A stretch of DNA of 64,000 nt from contig JAKFFE010000047.1 of NCBI GenBank assembly GCA_036675345.1, forward strand, positions 1 through 64,000, in the 5' to 3' direction. Below, piece after piece: positions 59,897 to 64,000 of this stretch. Below the pieces are notes generated by a model, which was not told the origin of the DNA, searched no databases, and worked only from the letters and a program-made list of their open reading frames with translations. The position numbers and the translations under genes were made by a program. This DNA comes from JALYOC01 sp036675345. GTDB lineage: Bacteria > Myxococcota > Myxococcia > Myxococcales > Myxococcaceae. Position 1 is the stretch's first letter, and each line of letters opens with the position of its first letter.

Positions 59897-61905
59897 ACGC
59901 CACCCTCGGATACGCCTTCGTGCTGGGCGGCCTGGCCTTCGCCGTCTTTGGCGCGGTGGTGGGCTTCGTCGGCGGACTGCGGCACAGCCAGACCGGCTAC
60001 ACCTGGGTGCTGCGGTCGGTGATCGGCTTCTTCGTCTGCATGTTGATGGCCAACGCGGTGATGGTCTTCGCGCTGGTCACCCACGACTTCTCCGTTTCCT
60101 ACGTGGCCCAGGTCGGCAGTCGGGCCACCCCGCTGCTGTTCACCGTGGTCTCGCTGTGGTCGGCGCTGGAAGGATCGATCCTCTTCTGGGGGCTGATCCT
60201 GGGCTGCTACCTGCTGGCCTTCGGGCTGGCGCACCGCAAAGAGCCGCCGGTGGCGATGCAGCTGGCGGTGGGGACGATGCTGGCGGTGGGGGTGTTCTTC
60301 GCCTTCCTGATCGCCGGCCCGGCCAACCCCTTCCACGCCGTCTCCCCGGTGCCGCTGGATGGCCCCGGCCCCAACCCGCTGCTGCAGAACCACCTGCTGA
60401 TGGTGATCCACCCGCCGATGCTCTACCTGGGCTACGTGGGGATGACCGTGCCCTTCGGGGTGGCGGTGGCGGCGCTGATCCGCGGTGAGCTCTCGCCCAC
60501 CTTCATGGCGCCCTTGCGCAAGTGGACCCTGATCGCCTGGGCCTTCCTCTCGGTGGGGATCATCCTCGGCGCCTGGTGGGCGTACGCGGTGCTGGGCTGG
60601 GGCGGTTACTGGGCCTGGGACCCGGTGGAGAACGCGTCCTTCCTGCCCTGGCTGACCGCCACTGCCTTCGTGCACTCCACCATGGTGCAGGAGCGCAAGG
60701 GGATGCTGAAGGTGTGGACGGTGGCGCTGGCGCTGGCCAGCTTCATCCTCACCCTGCTGGGCACCTTCATGACCCGCTCCGGGGTGTTCAACTCGGTGCA
60801 CTCCTTCACCCAGTCGGACATCGGGCCCACCTTCCTGGTGTTCATCGGGATCCTGCTGGTGTTCTCGATTGCGCTGCTCTCCTCCCGCGCCCACCTGCTG
60901 GCGCCGGAGCGTCCGCTGGACGCGCCGGTCTCGCGGGAGACCGCGATCCTGGTGAACAACCTGATGCTGGTGGCGATCACCTTCACCGTGCTTTTGGGGA
61001 CGCTGTTCCCGCTGATCTCCGAGGCCCTGCGCGACAAGCGGATCTCGGTGGGCGAGCCGTACTTCAACCGGATGTCGGTCCCCGGCTTCCTGGTGGTGCT
61101 GTTCCTGATGGGCGTGGGACCGGCGCTGCCCTGGGGTCGGCCCACCGCGGCCACCATCAAGAAGCAGCTGATGCTCCCGGCGCTGATCGGCGTGGGGGTG
61201 GTGGTGGTCACCCTGCTGCTGGGCTTCCGCGGCGGCTACGCGGTGGCCTCCTTCGGCCTGGCCGGCTTCGCCCTCACCGTCACCCTGCGCGAGCTGCTGC
61301 TGCCCGCCAAGGTCCGGATGACCGAGCACGGTGAGCGTCCCTGGACCGCGGTGGTCCGCAGCGCCCAGCGGGCCCGGCGTCGCTTCGGCGGCTACCTGGT
61401 CCACCTGGCGGTGATCATGATCGCGGTGGCGGTGTCCGCCTCCTCCTCCTACGTCACCAAGACCACCGTCACCCTCAAGGACGGAGAGAGCAGCAAGTTC
61501 GGCCGCTATGAGTTGACCATGCGCGGCTTCACCGAAGGCCAGGAGCCGCACCGCAGCTACCTGGCGGCCAAGCTGGACGTGAAGACCCCGGACGGCGAGG
61601 TGCGGCAGGCGCTGCCCCGGATGAACTTCTACGAGCGCAGCACCGACCCGATCGGCACCCCCTGGGTCCGGGAGACCGCGCGCGAGGACCTGTACATCTC
61701 GCTGATGGCGTTCTCCCAGGCGGAGAACACCGCCAGCTTCAACGTCTGGGTCTTCCCGCTGGTGAGCTGGATCTGGTGGAGCATCCCGCTGATCCTGCTT
61801 GGCTCGGCGATCGCCGCCTGGCCCACCCGGAAGAAGGCCACGGCCACGGTGAGCGCGGCTGCCAGTCCGCCGGTCAGCCCCCAGGCCAGCCGAGGCGCGG
61901 CATGA
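59893..61905 (+). CDS. ccmF: Cytochrome c haem lyase subunit CcmF
   Basis: 670 residues, about 15 spans. The WWD domain (WGGYWAWDPVENASFLPW) and conserved His residues (HPPMLYLGYVG, FVHSTMVQE) bind haem for ligation to apocytochrome. GTG start in GTGA overlap with ccmE. Confidence 0.95.
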   Translation: MNATLGYAFVLGGLAFAVFGAVVGFVGGLRHSQTGYTWVLRSVIGFFVCMLMANAVMVFALVTHDFSVSYVAQVGSRATPLLFTVVSLWSALEGSILFWGLILGCYLLAFGLAHRKEPPVAMQLAVGTMLAVGVFFAFLIAGPANPFHAVSPVPLDGPGPNPLLQNHLLMVIHPPMLYLGYVGMTVPFGVAVAALIRGELSPTFMAPLRKWTLIAWAFLSVGIILGAWWAYAVLGWGGYWAWDPVENASFLPWLTATAFVHSTMVQERKGMLKVWTVALALASFILTLLGTFMTRSGVFNSVHSFTQSDIGPTFLVFIGILLVFSIALLSSRAHLLAPERPLDAPVSRETAILVNNLMLVAITFTVLLGTLFPLISEALRDKRISVGEPYFNRMSVPGFLVVLFLMGVGPALPWGRPTAATIKKQLMLPALIGVGVVVVTLLLGFRGGYAVASFGLAGFALTVTLRELLLPAKVRMTEHGERPWTAVVRSAQRARRRFGGYLVHLAVIMIAVAVSASSSYVTKTTVTLKDGESSKFGRYELTMRGFTEGQEPHRSYLAAKLDVKTPDGEVRQALPRMNFYERSTDPIGTPWVRETAREDLYISLMAFSQAENTASFNVWVFPLVSWIWWSIPLILLGSAIAAWPTRKKATATVSAAASPPVSPQASRGAA

Positions 61906-62462
61906 AGCGGATGTGGGTGACGATCGCCGCCGCCGGACTGGTGGGGGTCTTGCTGCTGGTGCTGGCCAAGTCGTTCGGGACCAACCCCCGGGCGGTGCCG
62001 TTCATGATGGCCGGGCAACCGGCGCCCGCCTTCGTGGTCAAGAACCTCCAAAACGGCCAGCGGGTGTCGATGGAGGACTTCAAGGGCCGCCCGCTGGTGA
62101 TCAACTTCTGGGCCTCCTGGTGCGGGCCCTGCAAGACCGAACACCCGTATCTGGAGTGGGGCGCCCGGCAGTTCGGGGATCAGGTCCAGTTCATCGGGGT
62201 GATCTTCGAGGACACCGAGGAGAACGCTCAGCGGTACCTCTCCCAGCACGGGACCAGCTTCCCCCAGATGCTGGATCCCCTCTCCCGGATGGCGGTGGAC
62301 TACGGCTGCTCCGGGGTGCCGGAGACCTACTTCGTGGACGCCAACGGGATCATCGTCGACAAGCACCTGGGGCCGATCGACCCGCAGGCGCTGACCGCGC
62401 AGGTCCGCAACCTGCTGGCCCGAGGCAACCCGCAGGCGGCCAACACCGGAGGCGCGAAGTGA
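61902..62462 (+). CDS. ccmG: Thiol-disulfide oxidoreductase CcmG/DsbE-like
   Basis: 186 residues: membrane anchor (about 5-24), thioredoxin domain with W-C-G-P-C (INFWASWCGPCKTE) and the cis-Pro loop GVPETYFVD. It reduces apocytochrome cysteines before haem attachment. Unlike the protein at 20615, it uses two cysteines, a useful internal comparison. Confidence 0.93.
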   Translation: MKRMWVTIAAAGLVGVLLLVLAKSFGTNPRAVPFMMAGQPAPAFVVKNLQNGQRVSMEDFKGRPLVINFWASWCGPCKTEHPYLEWGARQFGDQVQFIGVIFEDTEENAQRYLSQHGTSFPQMLDPLSRMAVDYGCSGVPETYFVDANGIIVDKHLGPIDPQALTAQVRNLLARGNPQAANTGGAK

Positions 62463-62935
62463 TCGCCGGACTGCTGCTGTCGTTGCTGCTGAGCCAGACC
62501 CAGCACGCCCCCCAGTTCGCCGGCAGCCAACCGTTGGAGCCGGCGCTGGAGGCGCGGGCCCAGGCGCTGGGCAAGCAGCTGCGCTGCGCGGTGTGCCAGG
62601 GCCTCTCGATCTCCGACTCGCCCGCCTCGATGGCGCGCGCCCAGCTGGACACGGTCCGGGCGCTGGTCACCGAGGGAAAGACGGACCAGGAGATCAAGGA
62701 CTACTTCGTGGCCCGCTACGGAGACTGGGCGCTGCTGGCCCCTCCGGCGCACGGCTTCAACTGGGTGGTGTGGCTGGGGCCGCTGGCGATGGTGCTGATC
62801 GGCGTGGCCTTCATCGCCCTGATGTTCAAGAAGGGCTCGCCCACCGCACCGGTGGCGGAGACGGCCCCCGCGCCCCCGGCGGATGACACCGACGACCCGT
62901 ACCTCAAGGCAGTCCGCGCGGAGCTGAAGCGATGA
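62459..62935 (+). CDS. ccmH: Cytochrome c maturation protein CcmH
   Basis: 158 residues. A signal-like N-terminus, the LRCAVCQGLSISDSPA motif with the redox Cys pair, and a late span (about 100-120) match the short CcmH (CcmL) form. It passes electrons with CcmG. GTG start in GTGA overlap. Confidence 0.92.
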   Translation: MIAGLLLSLLLSQTQHAPQFAGSQPLEPALEARAQALGKQLRCAVCQGLSISDSPASMARAQLDTVRALVTEGKTDQEIKDYFVARYGDWALLAPPAHGFNWVVWLGPLAMVLIGVAFIALMFKKGSPTAPVAETAPAPPADDTDDPYLKAVRAELKR

Positions 62936-63882
62936 ACCCCACCAACTGGACGCCTGGAATCGTGGTCCTGCTCATCGGCCTGGTGGCCGCCGGGATCTAT
63001 CTGCTCCTGACCCGCAAGAAGGCGCCGGCCTCTGGCGCCGCGGTGGATCAGCGGGGGAGCGATCTGGAGCTTCGCGCCCAGCAATTGATCGAGGAGCTCA
63101 AGGAGCTGGAGCAGAACCGTCACCAGCTGGACCCCACCCAGCTGGCCGCGGAGCGGAACCGGCTGGAGCGGGAGGCGGCGGACGCCTTCCGGGCGCGCGA
63201 TCAATACCGTCAGGCCCAGTCCGCGCCCGTGGCCCAGAAGCCCGCCGCCCCGGTCCCGGCACGCCCGGTGGGCACCGGCCTGTTTGCCCGCAATCCCGAG
63301 CTCAAGGGCGCGCTGTGGGGCGCGGGGATCGTCCTCTTCTTCGGCGGGCTGGGCGCGTTCCTCTTCCTGGACGAGCAGGAGCGCACCGAGGGCGGATCGA
63401 TGACCGGCGGACCGCCGGCCTCGATGAGCGTGCCTGGCGCCTCCGCCGAGGCCAGCGCGGAGGAGAAGAGCTTCCAGGATGCGCTGGCCCGGGTGAAGCG
63501 GAGCCCCGACGATCTGGAGCTGACCGCCGCGGTGGTGCACGAGCTGCTTCGCCGCCAGCAGTGGGACGACGCCACCTCGCTGAACCACAAGGTGCTCAGC
63601 CGCGACCCGTTCCACACCGAGAGCCGGATCCACCAGTCGGTGCTCCACGCCGCCAAGGGGGACGCACCCCGGGCGATCGAAGAGCTGCGGCACCTGGCGC
63701 TGGTGTATCCGGACGCGCAGGAGGCGCTGCTCTTCGCCGGGGCCATCGCCCTGGAGCGCAACCAGAAGGCCTCCGCGCTGGCCTCCTTCCACCAGTACAC
63801 GCTGGAGGCGGATCCGCGGGACGTCCCTCCCCAGCTGCTCACCACCGTGCAGCAGCTGCGCGCCGAGGTCGGCACCCCCTGA
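62932..63882 (+). CDS. CcmI-like TPR protein
   Basis: 316 residues. An N-terminal span (about 9-27) and helix (LELRAQQLIEELKELEQNRHQ) resemble CcmI part 1; a second span near 123-145 precedes TPR-type repeats (ALARVKRSPDDLELTAAVVH, DAPRAIEELRHLALVYPD) as in CcmI part 2. CcmI presents apocytochrome to CcmFH. Identity is inferred from position and layout more than sequence. Last gene of the ccm operon. Confidence 0.75.
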   Translation: MNPTNWTPGIVVLLIGLVAAGIYLLLTRKKAPASGAAVDQRGSDLELRAQQLIEELKELEQNRHQLDPTQLAAERNRLEREAADAFRARDQYRQAQSAPVAQKPAAPVPARPVGTGLFARNPELKGALWGAGIVLFFGGLGAFLFLDEQERTEGGSMTGGPPASMSVPGASAEASAEEKSFQDALARVKRSPDDLELTAAVVHELLRRQQWDDATSLNHKVLSRDPFHTESRIHQSVLHAAKGDAPRAIEELRHLALVYPDAQEALLFAGAIALERNQKASALASFHQYTLEADPRDVPPQLLTTVQQLRAEVGTP

Positions 63883-63890
63883 TGCCCGCC

Positions 63891-63912
63891 TGCCTGGCCT
63901 CCTGGCCGGGCA
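63891..63912 (+). terminator. Terminator-like hairpin after the ccm operon
   Basis: TGCCTGGCC (63891-63899) and GGCCGGGCA (63904-63912) pair over 9 bp with one G-U, loop TCCT. It starts 8 bases after the stop. No U run, so factor-independent activity is uncertain. Confidence 0.45.
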
Positions 63913-63982
63913 CACCGCGGGTGCATTGTCGCCGTGACCGGGGCGTGGTCGAATCCACCCGCCCCTTCCCCCCAGGAATCCG

Positions 63983-64000
63983 ATGCCGATGCCGTGTCCG
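63983..64000 (+). CDS. Possible start of a gene running off the window
   Basis: CCAGGAATCCG precedes ATG 63983 with AGGA at a good spacing. Only Met-Pro-Met-Pro-Cys-Pro is visible, so the product is unknown. Confidence 0.3.

Overview
This is a gene-dense, very GC-rich bacterial window. Codons are mostly G/C-ending, GTG and TTG starts are common, and ATGA/GTGA overlaps are frequent. The gene content looks like a Myxococcota (myxobacterial-type deltaproteobacterial) chromosome: HEAT-repeat cytosolic proteins, many small lipoproteins, a hybrid histidine kinase, an FHA protein, an M4 protease with a sigma54-like promoter, and System I cytochrome c maturation. The phylum call is inference; genus cannot be told from the sequence. 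No rRNA, tRNA, CRISPR array, prophage or insertion sequence was seen.

Layout. 1-3469: str operon on the minus strand (rpsL-rpsG-fusA-tuf, tuf cut by the window edge). 3560-10055: rimI with a SurA-N-like protein, a DnaJ-type chaperone, a HEAT protein, a hybrid kinase, a lipoprotein hydrolase and an FKBP isomerase. 10206-15749: a basic-tailed small protein with repeats at its end, two TonB-C-like exported proteins, a membrane protein, a lipoprotein, and a coupled AAA+ ATPase/zinc-ribbon pair. 15764-20065: argS and a plsB-type acyltransferase. 20070-25597: an SRPBCC protein, a split reading frame that I read as a selenocysteine-containing TlpA-like lipoprotein, a CPBP protease, a membrane-anchored repeat protein behind a BlaI-type operator, a DUF5818-like protein and a membrane-tethered subtilase. 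25723-30708: hydrolases, a PQQ-type sugar dehydrogenase and a lone MazF-like toxin. 30978-38219: a 1,719-residue glycine-rich multi-membrane protein with tandem 244-residue units, and an M4 protease. 38220-43845: an rRNA methyltransferase-HAD pair, an uncharacterised protein, a hydrolase, an FHA protein and a lipoprotein. 43983-47858: a Cys-rich lipoprotein and a BlaI/M56 receptor pair. 47995-53012: a dipeptidase, a Rieske oxygenase, thiS-thiG-thiE and a thioesterase. 53013-56995: a YdeI-like protein, an uncharacterised protein, a flippase and a polysaccharide deacetylase. 57147-63882: the ccmABCDEFGH operon plus a CcmI-like TPR protein.

Most notable. (1) 20615-21115, minus strand: an in-frame TGA replaces the first Cys of a thioredoxin CxxC motif. 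Coding continues in frame on both sides, and a two-part hairpin that fits a bacterial SECIS element starts a few bases after the TGA. (2) The BlaI-type repressor and M56 receptor at 44.5-47.9 kb have a perfect 21-bp palindromic operator. A promoter 21 kb away (23535-23591) carries the same half-site several times and drives a stand-alone membrane protein whose repeat domain is paralogous to the receptor's own C-terminal domain. This suggests a two-locus regulon sensing something other than a beta-lactam. (3) The giant glycine-rich membrane protein contains recent-looking internal tandem duplications. These are readings of the sequence without database or folding software.
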